From: Dehalococcoidales bacterium
Lineage (GTDB): Bacteria; Chloroflexota; Dehalococcoidia; Dehalococcoidales; Fen-1064
Assembly (NCBI GenBank): GCA_020342155.1
Contig: CP070842.1
Coordinates: 137,054 to 188,870, forward strand
DNA length: 51,817 bases
Direction: 5' to 3'
A program made the translations under genes and the position numbers. Below, one piece after another: positions 1 through 8,563 of this stretch; positions within the stretch are counted from its first letter, which is position 1, and every line of letters starts with the position of its first letter. The notes under the pieces were generated by a model, which saw only the letters and a program-made list of their open reading frames with translations, ran no database searches and had not been told where the DNA came from.

Positions 1-136
1 CCATCCAGAGCGCTTCGTCCGTGGCACCCAGCACCCCCAGTGGACACGCCGGAGCATCGGGGAGCAGGGTGATGGTCTGCGTATCTTCCAGAACGCTGTC
101 AGGTGGGCTGAAAGTCTGTAAGTAGCGATATGCTAT
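1..136 (-). other. Window edge: open frame continuing past the stop of the META lipoprotein
   Basis: No start codon is visible here. Read on the minus strand, the 45 codons beyond the TGA at 137-139 stay open, in the same frame as the META lipoprotein, to the left edge. They encode text such as SVLEDTQTITLL, which faintly resembles the AVLEDTVIT segment inside that gene's META domain. It could be the remnant of a longer or duplicated META protein, or chance; 45 open codons at this GC is weak evidence. Confidence 0.2.
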
Positions 137-1162
137 TCATTCTGCGGAGAAAATAAGTACCTGGCCACCGCTGTAAAAAATCTCTAACGTGCTGTCTTCA
201 ATTTGAAATCGTTCCGCTTGCCCCAGAGCCAACAGGTACAGGGTTTCCTGGTCCATTACCCCCTCCGGCTCCAGGCAGGCCATCTCCGTTGAGGCAATCG
301 AGCCGATGGTGATATCCTGTCCGTCAATTACGTAGGAGCCAAAGTATGAGTTGCAGCCGGCTGACCCACTTACTTCACCTGCAGAGAACTCGGCTGTTAT
401 AACTGTGTCTTCGAGGACGGCTTGAGGATTGTCCGGGTTACCGAAGGATTCAAGCACCCATCTGGTGCTTTCCAGAGTGACAAATGCCTGCCGGAGCATG
501 TCCCACTCCCTGTCCATGATTGCCGAAACAACCTCTCCTTTATTTATGATAATAACTGCCTCATGAGGAGTGATTACCTGGGCAAGCGTCTCTCCCTCGC
601 GAGTCCCGTAGCCGGCATGGCGACTGTCAAATTCGAAGGTGAACGCCCAGCAGAAGGGACACCTTGCCGTCAGGGTATCGGTCAGTTCGAGGGTCTCCTC
701 GATGCCGTCATAGGTAAATGTGGGACTGTTCTTCACGAACTCCTCAGCGATGTCCCGGCTCCATGCTTCGGACATCTCTGTCAGCGGGCTGAGCTCCGTT
801 ACAGTACCGTCTGGTTCCACCTCCCCTTCCCAATGCCAACCGTTCTGAGTGCTGGTTGTAGTGGTAGTATAGATAATATACTCTGGAGCGACCACAGGGG
901 CGGACACAGTGACTGTTAGTCCATCTGAGGTGAACTGCTTGGCTGATGAACCTACCAGCCCGCCGGGTGTGATATCCTCTTCCTGCCACTGGAGGCCGGT
1001 ACCCAGTGCACTCTCGGGGTATTGCTCCCGCAGGTATTCAAGGGCGGTGTCTCGCGCTCCAGCGGCGTCTTCTACTTCCGGCTCAGCTGATTCTCCTTTA
1101 CAGGCCCCGAATGCCAGAATGACTGCCAACCCCACCACCAGCGAGTACTTCACCTTCGACAC
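137..1162 (-). CDS. META-domain (HslJ/DUF306-like) lipoprotein
   Basis: Predicted secreted lipoprotein of about 341 residues. The GTG at 1162 is chosen as start because AGAGGAGG lies 5 bases upstream; the ATG at 1216 has no such site. It begins VSKVKYS, followed by a hydrophobic stretch ending in the lipobox AFGAC, so it should be anchored on the outer face of the membrane. The last ~110 residues fit the META domain: an STRWVL-type opening, then GSAGCNSYFGSY, then MACLEPEGVMDQE. This domain occurs in HslJ-like envelope proteins of poorly known function. The middle ~200 residues, with a CPFCW motif, are not recognised. It lies downstream of another small lipoprotein on the same strand (79-base gap). 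See the finding on the open frame beyond its stop. Confidence 0.75.
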   Translation of the reverse strand: MSKVKYSLVVGLAVILAFGACKGESAEPEVEDAAGARDTALEYLREQYPESALGTGLQWQEEDITPGGLVGSSAKQFTSDGLTVTVSAPVVAPEYIIYTTTTTSTQNGWHWEGEVEPDGTVTELSPLTEMSEAWSRDIAEEFVKNSPTFTYDGIEETLELTDTLTARCPFCWAFTFEFDSRHAGYGTREGETLAQVITPHEAVIIINKGEVVSAIMDREWDMLRQAFVTLESTRWVLESFGNPDNPQAVLEDTVITAEFSAGEVSGSAGCNSYFGSYVIDGQDITIGSIASTEMACLEPEGVMDQETLYLLALGQAERFQIEDSTLEIFYSGGQVLIFSAE

Positions 1163-1240
1163 GACACCCTCCTCTGACACTATAGTTGATGTACCAGTTC
1201 TTCCGTCTTCGGGCAAAGGGGTTACTAACTCGTGTTACCA

Positions 1241-1618
1241 CTAATCATATATCTTCCACCGCCCATCTTCTTTTATAAGAACGGTAGTATCTGGTTGTGT
1301 CAATCCACCATAGTGGATTGTTCCTCTTACAATCGCTTCATCCCCTTCTATATCCACACTTCCCACTTCAAAATAATCATAATTGCTCAGCAAATTTGAT
1401 TCATCTTCAAGTATTTCTCTGAATTCACTCTCTGTGGGGAAATAAGTGTCCTTTGAAAAAAGCCTCTTGCACCCATCGTAGTCCCCTTCGCTAAGGCAAC
1501 GGTAGACCTCTTTGACCACGTCCTCAGGAGTCGCTGGATATCCCTTGCAGCTGGTCAATGCCCCGATACTAACCAGAAGTATTGCTACCATTCCTATCAA
1601 CAGGCATTTCTTCAGCAT
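1241..1618 (-). CDS. Small lipoprotein, DUF4878/NTF2-like
   Basis: A 125-residue protein with a classic lipoprotein signal: MLKKCLL, a hydrophobic core and the lipobox ALTSC. The mature part begins with PEDVVKEVYRCLSEGDYDG, typical of the NTF2/DUF4878-type fold. It ends with a strand pattern VLIKEDGRWKIYD that is characteristic of lumazine-binding-like or DUF4878 proteins. The start is supported by AGAGGAAGAG directly before the ATG. The function is unknown; such proteins are usually envelope-associated. The DNA is somewhat richer in A+T than its neighbours. Confidence 0.7.
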   Translation of the reverse strand: MLKKCLLIGMVAILLVSIGALTSCKGYPATPEDVVKEVYRCLSEGDYDGCKRLFSKDTYFPTESEFREILEDESNLLSNYDYFEVGSVDIEGDEAIVRGTIHYGGLTQPDTTVLIKEDGRWKIYD

Positions 1619-1736
1619 CTCTTCCTCTTTTCATCCCTGTCTTTGGTATTTTATTTGATTTTCAGGCAAATCGTATACTGCCTCAAACAACCTGAGGCCA
1701 AGCTAACAGTATGCTAATTGAATACTGCGAAAGGCT

Positions 1737-1931
1737 TTACTTTTTTCGACGGCCTACCGCTGCCAGCGGTGCTATTGCCAGCCAGAGGGTGATGGTAATC
1801 AACATCGCCACCGCATAGCTTATCGTTTCTACACCGATGTCGTCGGCAAAAGCTCCCCAGAGGCCCCAGAGGATGAGCGAGCTGATAAAGAAGCCGGGTA
1901 TTGCCGCCAGTATCCTGAAATAACCCATCAA
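1737..1931 (-). CDS. Small two-helix membrane protein
   Basis: A 64-residue protein made of two hydrophobic segments (about residues 4-26 and 36-58) joined by a short acidic loop, with an RRKK tail. By the positive-inside rule the C-terminus should be cytoplasmic. AGGAGG lies 9 bases before a TTG at 1931 and 12 before the following ATG at 1928, so either may start it. No family is recognised. It sits 21 bases downstream of the DUF4870-like gene and is probably cotranscribed with it. Confidence 0.55.
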   Translation of the reverse strand: MMGYFRILAAIPGFFISSLILWGLWGAFADDIGVETISYAVAMLITITLWLAIAPLAAVGRRKK

Positions 1932-1952
1932 TGTCCGCGTCCTCCTATTGTT

Positions 1953-2285
1953 TTATTCGCCTGCCCATTTTTCAGCCAGTTCACCTGCCAAGGGCAGCTT
2001 GTATTTCTCGTCCTGATAGGCTTTGATCATCAATACCACCCAGAGTATGAACATTACTGCACCTGTAAGTCCGTTCAGGATGCGGTCAACGGGATATGGC
2101 AATAACCAGAAGATAATAGTAACAATCGTGAAAATCCCGAAGACGATAATAGACTGCAGTGCATGGAAGCGGATAGACTTGTTATCGGGCTCAATCAGAA
2201 GAAAGATAACCCCGCTTATCCATCCCAGGACGTAACACAAGACCGCCGCAATATTCTCTTCGAGTCCGGTAGATGTTTTTACCAT
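1953..2285 (-). CDS. DUF4870/Tic20-like membrane protein
   Basis: A 110-residue integral membrane protein with three predicted helices. The pattern near the N-terminus (ENIAAVLCYVLGWISG, then LIEPDNKSIRFHALQS, then a hydrophobic helix) is the signature of the DUF4870 family. The IRFHA(L)QS motif follows the first helix. The exact role is unknown. The start is supported by AAGGAG with normal spacing before the ATG. It follows the radical SAM gene by 73 bases on the same strand. Confidence 0.75.
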   Translation of the reverse strand: MVKTSTGLEENIAAVLCYVLGWISGVIFLLIEPDNKSIRFHALQSIIVFGIFTIVTIIFWLLPYPVDRILNGLTGAVMFILWVVLMIKAYQDEKYKLPLAGELAEKWAGE

Positions 2286-2358
2286 TTATCGCAATCTCCT
2301 TCCGCTCAGTTAGTGTGACCAGAATATCTCAGCCTGACTCAGGTGTCAAGTTGTCACT

Positions 2359-3963
2359 TCAAGAGGATGCCCCCATCATGACCAGTGCCCGTTCCAACTC
2401 TCGCTTGTGGTGCCCAGTGCTGACATCGGAATCAATCCATGCCCAGGGTAGCTTGTAACTCGTATCCCATTGCTGGTGGGCGTAGAAATCAATATCCAGA
2501 CGGCTTTCCGTGATGGCACGACGCCAGGCGGGTAATGATACTGCTTCTATACTGGCCAGCACTTCTGATAATCGACTATCACCCCGGGCCAGGACTGCCT
2601 GTACCTGGGTCCAGACGAGACTCTCAGCCTTGACTTGAATCCCTTTTGGATGCAATTCATTTCTAAGCAAGGTCAGGCGGTGTTCCAAGGTGGAAAGCGG
2701 AGCCATCGGTAGCCACTGGAACGGTGTCCCTGCTTTGGGGATAAAGGGGGAGATGCTGAGGGTGATACGACCACCCCCCAGTTGTTTATCGAGCAGGCCT
2801 TTGCAGGCGAAGGTCAATCGGATAATTTCCTCAATATCGTAGTCGTTCTCCGAAGGCAGGCCAATCATGAAGTAGAGCTTTAGTTGCTTAATGCCCTGCC
2901 CCACCACCGTTGCCACAGCCTTGAGGATGTCGTCCTCGGTAATTCGCTTGGCGATGAGCCTGCGGAGCCGTTCTGAGCCGGCCTCAGGGGCGAGAGCGAT
3001 TGTGCGGGCTCCACCCCCGGCGACCTCGGCCAGTACCACTGGCGAAAGTGGTTTTATCCGCAGTGAACTGACCGAGAGTTCGGCGCCCATTTGCCGGAGT
3101 CGCTTGACCAGTTCGTCAATCTGAGGGTGGTCGGTGACGGCCGGGCCTACCAGACCGAGGCGCTTTCGATAGTGAAGGCCTTTCTCCGCTTCAGCGAGCA
3201 ATCCATCCACCGAACGATACCTTACCGGGCGGAAGGCATTACTTACCAGACAGAAGTTACACCCCCACCCGCAGCCCCGCTCCACTTCTATCAGGTAGAG
3301 GTTACCCAGCTCGGTATCGGGGGTGAGCACCGTCGAGGTCGTTGGGAAGTCGTCAAGATTGGCTACCCACTGCCGGACCACGGGGGTGCCAGTATGTTGT
3401 TGCGGGACATAAACACCCGGTAGCTTTGCCAGGGCTTTGAGCAATTCATGTCGGCTGCTGCCGATGCCCTCGGACAGCACCGGCAGCATCGGGGGCAGTA
3501 TTGCCTCGGCCTCCCCGATGCAAAGGCAGTCGAAGAATGGCGACAGGGGCATCGGGTTAGCGGTGATGCAGGCACCCCCGGCAATGATAAGGGGGTGACG
3601 CTCGTCGCGTTCAGTAGCATACGAGGGGATACCGCTGGTCCTGAGAATATGTATCACGTTGAAGTAGTCGAGCTCATAGGTGACGGAAAAGGCGAGGACA
3701 GCGAAGTCCGTCAGGGGCCGACCCGATTCCAGCCCGATGGGTGGTGTCTTCTGGCCTTTCTCCCAGAAGACCCGCTCGCAGACAACGTCACCGTAGTTGT
3801 TAAGCAGGCGGTAGATAGCGTGGATACCCAGGTTGGACATGCCCAGGTAATAGGAGTTCGGGTAAATCAGGGCAATGGGGAGCCGCCCTCCCCAGTCCTT
3901 GGTGATAGTGACCTCTTCGCGCGAGAGAATTTGTTTGGCATCTTTGAATTTATTTCGGGTCAT
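2359..3963 (-). CDS. Radical SAM protein, TIGR03960-like (B12-binding type)
   Basis: A 534-residue radical SAM enzyme. The N-terminal ~200 residues look like the cobalamin-binding-like domain of this group (ALIYPNSYYLGMSNLG). The SAM-binding iron-sulfur cluster motif follows as CGWGCNFC (CX3CX2C). The middle carries ALAPEAGSERLRR and FMIGLPSE, typical of the radical SAM barrel. The end has a KLPWAWIDSDVS segment, known from TIGR03960-type proteins of unknown substrate. It shares the strand and orientation of the pdxS-pdxT-ATPase genes but is separated from them by 115 bases containing a hairpin repeat. The predicted ribosome site at the ATG is weak. The reaction is not known. Confidence 0.75.
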   Translation of the reverse strand: MTRNKFKDAKQILSREEVTITKDWGGRLPIALIYPNSYYLGMSNLGIHAIYRLLNNYGDVVCERVFWEKGQKTPPIGLESGRPLTDFAVLAFSVTYELDYFNVIHILRTSGIPSYATERDERHPLIIAGGACITANPMPLSPFFDCLCIGEAEAILPPMLPVLSEGIGSSRHELLKALAKLPGVYVPQQHTGTPVVRQWVANLDDFPTTSTVLTPDTELGNLYLIEVERGCGWGCNFCLVSNAFRPVRYRSVDGLLAEAEKGLHYRKRLGLVGPAVTDHPQIDELVKRLRQMGAELSVSSLRIKPLSPVVLAEVAGGGARTIALAPEAGSERLRRLIAKRITEDDILKAVATVVGQGIKQLKLYFMIGLPSENDYDIEEIIRLTFACKGLLDKQLGGGRITLSISPFIPKAGTPFQWLPMAPLSTLEHRLTLLRNELHPKGIQVKAESLVWTQVQAVLARGDSRLSEVLASIEAVSLPAWRRAITESRLDIDFYAHQQWDTSYKLPWAWIDSDVSTGHHKRELERALVMMGASS

Positions 3964-3973
3964 GGAATCTTAT

Positions 3974-4060
3974 CAACCCCTCACCCTGTATCCCTCTCTC
4001 TTTCGAAGGGGAGAGGGAAAAAATTACAAAAAGGGGCTTCGCCCCTTTTGAATTCCTGTT
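3974..4060 (-). repeat. Partial copy (C) of the dispersed hairpin repeat; possible terminator
   Basis: Read on the minus strand this matches the right-hand part of the repeats at 10235 and 23952: a GGGGC/GCCCC hairpin, then a CCCTCTCCCC segment, then GGATACAGGGTGAGGGG. The perfect stem pairs 4029-4037 with 4041-4049 around a TTC loop and is flanked by A/T runs. It could therefore act as a terminator between the ATPase and radical SAM genes. Confidence 0.6.
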
Positions 4061-4078
4061 TGGAATACAGTAAAGCCC

Positions 4079-4762
4079 TTACCCCTTGAATATCCTCACC
4101 CTCCTCTCGGGGTCTTTGCCGGTGCTCTGGGAGGAGAGGGCGTTCCTCTCGGCAATCAGGTGCTGCAGGCGGCGGATATAGGCGCTCTGCGGGCTTAGCT
4201 CCACTGTCTCCTCGCCGCTCATTACCTTTTCTACAGCCTCCCTGGCCTCACCCAGGGCCTTCTCAAAGGAGTTAGTCTGTTGCGGAATCTCAGCGGGATA
4301 AAGCGTGTTGAGCAGCTGCCGGATTTGCGTTGGGGTATTGCCTCTCAGGACAAAAATGGGCACATTGGTGGCCTCAGCTTCCTTGACCTTCTTCGGTTTC
4401 TGGCGGTAGTACTTCTTGGAGGTGACCAGCAGGGTGGCGTTCTCCAGGGTGTTGACCAGGTCCAGGCTTATCTGCATTTCATCGGCTACCTGTTCCATTC
4501 GCCCACGGTTGACACCAAAGAGAAAGAGTCTCGGCTGCCCGTCTTTTCTCGCTAGCTGCCTCTGCACCGGCGTCCTTCGCTCAGTAATAGCCGGTACTAC
4601 CTTCTCGATGTGCACCTCCCCATTTTCGTCCGGCCAGCGGGTCTCGGTAGCGGGTAGTTGGCCGCGTAGGATGGCATCAACCGCCTCACCGACATCGGGA
4701 TGAATGGCCACCCGGTCCCAGTCCTGGATTTCCACCAGGATGTTAAAGGTGGGCGCTGACAT
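4079..4762 (-). CDS. C-terminal part of the split ATPase, R3H-type nucleic-acid-binding region
   Basis: A 227-residue open frame in the same reading frame as the ATPase immediately upstream, separated from it only by an amber codon and four codons. It begins MSAPTFNILVEIQDWDRV and continues with HPDVGEAVDAILRG. In intact relatives this follows directly on the ATPase domain, and the family usually ends with an R3H-like single-stranded nucleic-acid-binding region. Here the last residues read AYIRRLQHLIAERN. A GGAG lies 3 bases before the ATG, so internal restart is possible. I regard it as the second half of one interrupted gene, though two separately made polypeptides cannot be excluded. Confidence 0.65.
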   Translation of the reverse strand: MSAPTFNILVEIQDWDRVAIHPDVGEAVDAILRGQLPATETRWPDENGEVHIEKVVPAITERRTPVQRQLARKDGQPRLFLFGVNRGRMEQVADEMQISLDLVNTLENATLLVTSKKYYRQKPKKVKEAEATNVPIFVLRGNTPTQIRQLLNTLYPAEIPQQTNSFEKALGEAREAVEKVMSGEETVELSPQSAYIRRLQHLIAERNALSSQSTGKDPERRVRIFKG

Positions 4763-4774
4763 ACGCTCCAGTAT

Positions 4775-5596
4775 CTATTTCTGGGTACCACGTCGCCTGG
4801 CCTCATCGTCACCCAGGGTGACTGACTGTATCCCCCCGATGAGGTCGGACAGCGTGGGATTCATCATCAGGTTCTCCAGGGTGTTGCCGTGGGCAGTGGC
4901 GACCAGCTGAACCCCGCGCTCGGCAATGGTCCGGGCAGCCTGGGCTTCGAGGCCGGTGCCGATTTCGTCGATAACGATTACCTCCGGCATGTGGTTCTCG
5001 ACGGCCTCAATCATAACGGCGTGCTGCATATCGGGGGTGGTCACCTGCATCCGGCGGGCGTGGCCGATGGCGGGGTGGGGAATATCACCGTCGCCGGCAA
5101 TCTCATTTGAGGTATCGACAATGATGACACGTTTATCGAGCTCGTCGGCGAGCACGCGGGCGGTCTCACGGAGCATGGTCGTCTTACCTACGCCGGGACG
5201 ACCCAGCAGCAGGATACTCCTGCCCGATTGGACGAGGTCTTCGATGATGTTGATTGTGCCATAGACGGCCCGGCCAACTCGGCAGGTCAGGCCGACAATT
5301 CGACCTTTGCGGTTACGAATAGCCGAGATTCGATGCAGCGTCCGTTCGATGCCAGACCGATTGTCGTCGCCGAAGCTGCTGATGCGGGAGGTAACGTACT
5401 CGATATCTTCCTCAGTGACCTCCTGGGGGTCCAGGATGATCTCCCGCTGGGCGAAGCGGGCCTCGGGTGCACGACCCAGGTCAAGGACTACCTCGAGGAG
5501 CTGTCGGCGATCTTCGAGCCCCACCAGTGTCTGTTTAATGCGGCGTGGGAGGATATCCAGCAGAGCATCCAGGTCGTCGGTTATTACCTTTTCCAT
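4775..5596 (-). CDS. SpoIIIAA/Ycf45-like AAA ATPase, N-terminal part (ends at in-frame amber)
   Basis: A 273-residue P-loop ATPase. Starting at the ATG at 5596 (GGGGAGG six bases upstream), it has an N-terminal region of ~120 residues. Walker A follows (GRPGVGKTT), then [15 protein letters not shown], Walker [10 protein letters not shown] and sensor-like [11 protein letters not shown]. These are typical of the SpoIIIAA/Ycf45 family, related to secretion-type ATPases. The frame stops at TAG (4775-4777) right after RRRGTQK, where relatives read on through a segment like ILER into the C-terminal domain. It lies 25 bases downstream of pdxT and appears to belong to the pdxS-pdxT transcript. The cellular role of the family is unclear. 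Confidence 0.75.
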   Translation of the reverse strand: MEKVITDDLDALLDILPRRIKQTLVGLEDRRQLLEVVLDLGRAPEARFAQREIILDPQEVTEEDIEYVTSRISSFGDDNRSGIERTLHRISAIRNRKGRIVGLTCRVGRAVYGTINIIEDLVQSGRSILLLGRPGVGKTTMLRETARVLADELDKRVIIVDTSNEIAGDGDIPHPAIGHARRMQVTTPDMQHAVMIEAVENHMPEVIVIDEIGTGLEAQAARTIAERGVQLVATAHGNTLENLMMNPTLSDLIGGIQSVTLGDDEARRRGTQK

Positions 5597-5621
5597 AATA
5601 ATCCTCCCCGTTCCGTGTTCA

Positions 5622-6197
5622 TTACTCGCCTCCGGCAATACTCAGAAAGTAACGGTGGAACCGCAGGTCATCGGTCAATTCGGGGTGAAAAGCGCAGGCT
5701 AACAACGTCCCCTGGCGGGCGGCCACAATCGTATTATCATCAAGGCGTGCCAGCACCTCGACCTCGTCGGTTACCTGCTCAATCAAAGGAGCACGGATAA
5801 AGACACCGGGAAACGGCTTTTCTCCAAGCACCGGAATCTCGAGGTCGGCCTCGAAGCTCTCCCTCTGCCGACCAAAGGCATTACGCCGGACGGTTATGCC
5901 CATCACAGACACCGGCTCGACACCGTCATCAGAGACCTCGCGGGCAAGCAGTATCATGCCGGCACAGGTCCCGAGTATCGGCAGGCCGTTTTCGGCCAGT
6001 CGGGAAATCTCAGTCCGTAGATTGTAGCTCAGCATCAGACTGGTGATGGTGGTGCTCTCGCCGCCGGGAATTATGAGCCCGTCCAGTCCCACCAGCTGGC
6101 GGGGCAAACGGACGGGCACGGTCTCTACTTCCAGTCGATGTAGTGCGGTAATATGCTCGGCAAAGGCTCCCTGCAAAGCAAGGACACCTATTTTCAT
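5622..6197 (-). CDS. pdxT: Pyridoxal 5'-phosphate synthase glutaminase subunit PdxT
   Basis: Class I glutamine amidotransferase, 191 residues, that supplies ammonia to PdxS for pyridoxal 5'-phosphate synthesis by the DXP-independent route. It starts [10 protein letters not shown] at 6197, the normal N-terminus of the family; an upstream in-frame ATG would add 25 residues inside pdxS and is rejected. Visible features are PGGEST, the nucleophile Cys in LGTCAGM (about residue 78) and the His-Glu pair in AFHPEL (171 and 173). The gene begins 4 bases after the pdxS stop, so the two are translationally coupled and should be made in matched amounts. Confidence 0.97.
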   Translation of the reverse strand: MKIGVLALQGAFAEHITALHRLEVETVPVRLPRQLVGLDGLIIPGGESTTITSLMLSYNLRTEISRLAENGLPILGTCAGMILLAREVSDDGVEPVSVMGITVRRNAFGRQRESFEADLEIPVLGEKPFPGVFIRAPLIEQVTDEVEVLARLDDNTIVAARQGTLLACAFHPELTDDLRFHRYFLSIAGGE

Positions 6198-6201
6198 CCT
6201 A

Positions 6202-7083
6202 TCACCACCCCCTGGGTGCCAGCAGCTCCTCCGGTTTAATCTGCTTGATGTCCAGGCCGGGCATAGCCTCACCTAGGTTTTTGGAGACCTCGGCGATTAT
6301 CTGCGGGTCCTGGTAGTGGGTGGTTGCCTTAACAATCGCCTCGGCCATGATTGCGGGATTACTCGATTTGAAGATACCGGAGCCAACAAAGACTCCATCA
6401 GCACCAAGCTGCATCATCAGGGCGGCGTCGGCCGGGGTGGCCACCCCACCGGCGGCAAAATTAACCACCGGCAGCTTACCGGTGTCATGTACTTCTTTGA
6501 CCAGCTCAAAAGGAGCTCCCAGTTCTTTGGCTTCGGCCATTAGTTCGTCCTCGGGCATGTTCACCAGCTTGCGGATTTCATCCATGACCGTCCGCATGTG
6601 TCGTACCGCCTCGACGATGTTGCCGGTGCCGGCTTCACCCTTGGTGCGAATCATGGCAGCTCCCTCGCCGATGCGCCGCAATGCTTCTCCGAGGTTTCGA
6701 CAACCGCAGACAAAGGGGACTTTGAAGTCGTGCTTCCAGACATGGTGTGATTCATCGGCCGGGGTAAGTACCTCGGACTCGTCAATATAGTCGATACCAA
6801 GAGATTCCAACGCCTGGGCCTCGACGAAGTGACCAATACGGCACTTGGCCATAACCGGAATAGAAACAGCCTTCATAATTGCTTCGATAACCGTCGGATC
6901 GGCCATCCTGGCAACACCACCGGCAGCGCGGATGTCAGCCGGTACTCTCTCCAGCGCCATCACGGCGCAGGCACCGGCGTTCTCGGCAATCTTGGCGTGC
7001 TCCGGAGTGACCACGTCCATGATTACCCCGCCCTTCAACATCTGTGCCAGGCCAGTTTTTACCTTCCATGTCCCGGTTTCCAT
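6202..7083 (-). CDS. pdxS: Pyridoxal 5'-phosphate synthase lyase subunit PdxS
   Basis: A 293-residue synthase subunit that condenses ribose 5-phosphate, glyceraldehyde 3-phosphate and ammonia into pyridoxal 5'-phosphate. It shows the family landmarks: MDVVTPEHA with Asp near residue 23, VMAKCRIGH with the catalytic Lys near residue 80, and [11 protein letters not shown] with the second lysine near 148. The length is normal. The start is supported by GAGGAGG six bases upstream. First gene of the pdxS-pdxT operon, with a good sigma-70-type promoter 45 bases upstream. Confidence 0.98.
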   Translation of the reverse strand: METGTWKVKTGLAQMLKGGVIMDVVTPEHAKIAENAGACAVMALERVPADIRAAGGVARMADPTVIEAIMKAVSIPVMAKCRIGHFVEAQALESLGIDYIDESEVLTPADESHHVWKHDFKVPFVCGCRNLGEALRRIGEGAAMIRTKGEAGTGNIVEAVRHMRTVMDEIRKLVNMPEDELMAEAKELGAPFELVKEVHDTGKLPVVNFAAGGVATPADAALMMQLGADGVFVGSGIFKSSNPAIMAEAIVKATTHYQDPQIIAEVSKNLGEAMPGLDIKQIKPEELLAPRGW

Positions 7084-7127
7084 GATGTGCCTCCTCAGCC
7101 CCCACTGCTTGTTAGTAGTACAGCAAT

Positions 7128-7156
7128 ATTCTACAACTGTTCATTATGTTTATCAA
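7128..7156 (-). promoter_or_regulatory. Predicted sigma-70 promoter of pdxS
   Basis: On the minus strand TTGATA (7151-7156) and TAGAAT (7128-7133) are separated by exactly 17 bases and lie upstream of pdxS. Prediction from sequence only. Confidence 0.5.
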
Positions 7157-7264
7157 CTCGTCTTACATCCTCACCCCCTTTGACAATGCAACGCCAGTTA
7201 TCTAGAATGTCTTGATGGGTCACAGTGGTAGAGATTATTAAGTATTAATTCAGGAGGCAGTACA

Positions 7265-7567
7265 ATGGCAGTTGACGGGACCTATAACATTGAAGTAGAA
7301 ACCCCGATGGGAAACCGACCTGGTAAACTCACTCTTAAAGCCGATGGCGGCTCTCTCAGTGGTAGTGTCGATATGGGGATGGGTGGTGAGCAGGCATTCT
7401 CTGAAGGCACGGTTGCTGGCGATGAGGCTACCTGGTCAATCTCGGTGAGTGGCCCGATGGGCCAGATGAAGCTCGATTTTAAGGTGACGGTGACCGGTGA
7501 CGATGTCTCGGGTCAGGTACAGCTTGGCTCTTTCGGTACAGGTAATATCAAGGGCAAGCGAGCTTAG
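7265..7567 (+). CDS. Small beta-rich protein of unknown function
   Basis: A 100-residue protein with no signal peptide or membrane segment. It is rich in Gly, Ser, Thr and alternating hydrophobic residues, for example KLTLKADGGSLSGSV and DFKVTVTGDDVSGQV. This suggests a small beta barrel or lipocalin-like fold. Similar repeats of the form G-T-V-x-G-D occur in short uncharacterised proteins. AGGAGG lies seven bases upstream of the ATG. It is transcribed away from pdxS and towards the QueG-like gene. I cannot assign a function. Confidence 0.65.
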   Translation: MAVDGTYNIEVETPMGNRPGKLTLKADGGSLSGSVDMGMGGEQAFSEGTVAGDEATWSISVSGPMGQMKLDFKVTVTGDDVSGQVQLGSFGTGNIKGKRA

Positions 7568-7623
7568 CAATAACCTTTTTCACAGTTGCAGGATTTGTAT
7601 AACTCCTCTTAGGAGATAATAGA

Positions 7624-8553
7624 CTATCTTCCTACGATCTTGTTTTGTTTTTCAATAAGAGCACCCAGGTTTGATGTCAGAAGAGGGTAATTGCTCTCAG
7701 AGAATTCCAGCTTCTGCCGGGTATCTGGAGGTAATTCGTCCCAAGGTGTTTTACTTAGAATTAGCCCGGTCTCTTCTTCAGAGAAATGAGGTCTATCTAC
7801 AATCTTCTGAAGATATGGTTTGTTCACCGGGCACACCGATTGACAGCTTATACAACCGATGAGGGCATTAGGCCAGTCGGGCTGATGATGGACCCAGTAA
7901 GGGAAATCGGGTTCTCTCTCGCTGAGAGAGCCCAGACATTTTTCAGCGTGAATCAGGAAGCGGTTGTCGGTGATGCTGCCAGTCGGGCAGTTCTCACGGC
8001 AAAGCGAACAATTCTCACAGGCTTTCATCGCTTCTACTTCCTGCCAGTTGTCGTCTTCACAGGGACAGTCTGTGTAGAAGGCAATCAACCGTAAGAAGCT
8101 ACCCATCCCGGGTACATAACTGATATTGTTTCTACCGTATTGTGCCAGTCCACTTCGCACCGCCAGCGTCTTTAACGCCAGATGTGCTCTTACCACCTTG
8201 TATCCAGCATCTTTCATCACTTTGTTTAAAAGTTCTTCAACGTGTGATTCATCCGCCTTGACGATGGAACTTGGAGCAATGTCTGCCGGGTGGTCAGTTC
8301 CCTGCCATTCGAATCGGACACGAGTAATGGGCTGCGGTATTGCCACGATGACGATTGTTTGCGTTTCTGGCCGGTCTTTGTTTGTATCTAGATAGAAACT
8401 CCATTTTTCATGCAGTTGCTTGCTCACCAGTCCCTGCCTGACCAGTTCTCCAACCGCTTCCTGTACTTCCGGCAGGCGTGCTATCGAGACAGTCTTGGCT
8501 TTGTAGTCCGACTGCTCCATTACCTCTTGTATCTTGCGGGTAATTTCGTTCAC
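7624..8553 (-). CDS. QueG-like double [4Fe-4S] cluster reductase
   Basis: A 309-residue iron-sulfur protein. Residues ~120-160 (SGLAQYGRNNISYVPGMGS) match the segment that in epoxyqueuosine reductase precedes the clusters. Two ferredoxin-type motifs follow, CENCSLCRENCP and CISCQSVCP. QueG is a cobalamin-dependent enzyme that completes queuosine in tRNA. This protein is shorter than QueG (usually 350-390 residues) and may be a related reductase instead. The start appears to be GTG at 8553 after AAAGGCC. It lies 10 bases downstream of rsmG in a nitrilase-rsmG-queG-like series on the minus strand. Confidence 0.65.
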   Translation of the reverse strand: MNEITRKIQEVMEQSDYKAKTVSIARLPEVQEAVGELVRQGLVSKQLHEKWSFYLDTNKDRPETQTIVIVAIPQPITRVRFEWQGTDHPADIAPSSIVKADESHVEELLNKVMKDAGYKVVRAHLALKTLAVRSGLAQYGRNNISYVPGMGSFLRLIAFYTDCPCEDDNWQEVEAMKACENCSLCRENCPTGSITDNRFLIHAEKCLGSLSEREPDFPYWVHHQPDWPNALIGCISCQSVCPVNKPYLQKIVDRPHFSEEETGLILSKTPWDELPPDTRQKLEFSESNYPLLTSNLGALIEKQNKIVGR

Positions 8554-8563
8554 GGCCTTTATC

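Noticed and set aside
4775..4777. Pyrrolysine encoded by the amber codon
   Set aside because: No pyrrolysine genes or methylamine methyltransferases are in the window, and the position is a linker in an ATPase; mutation or error is simpler.
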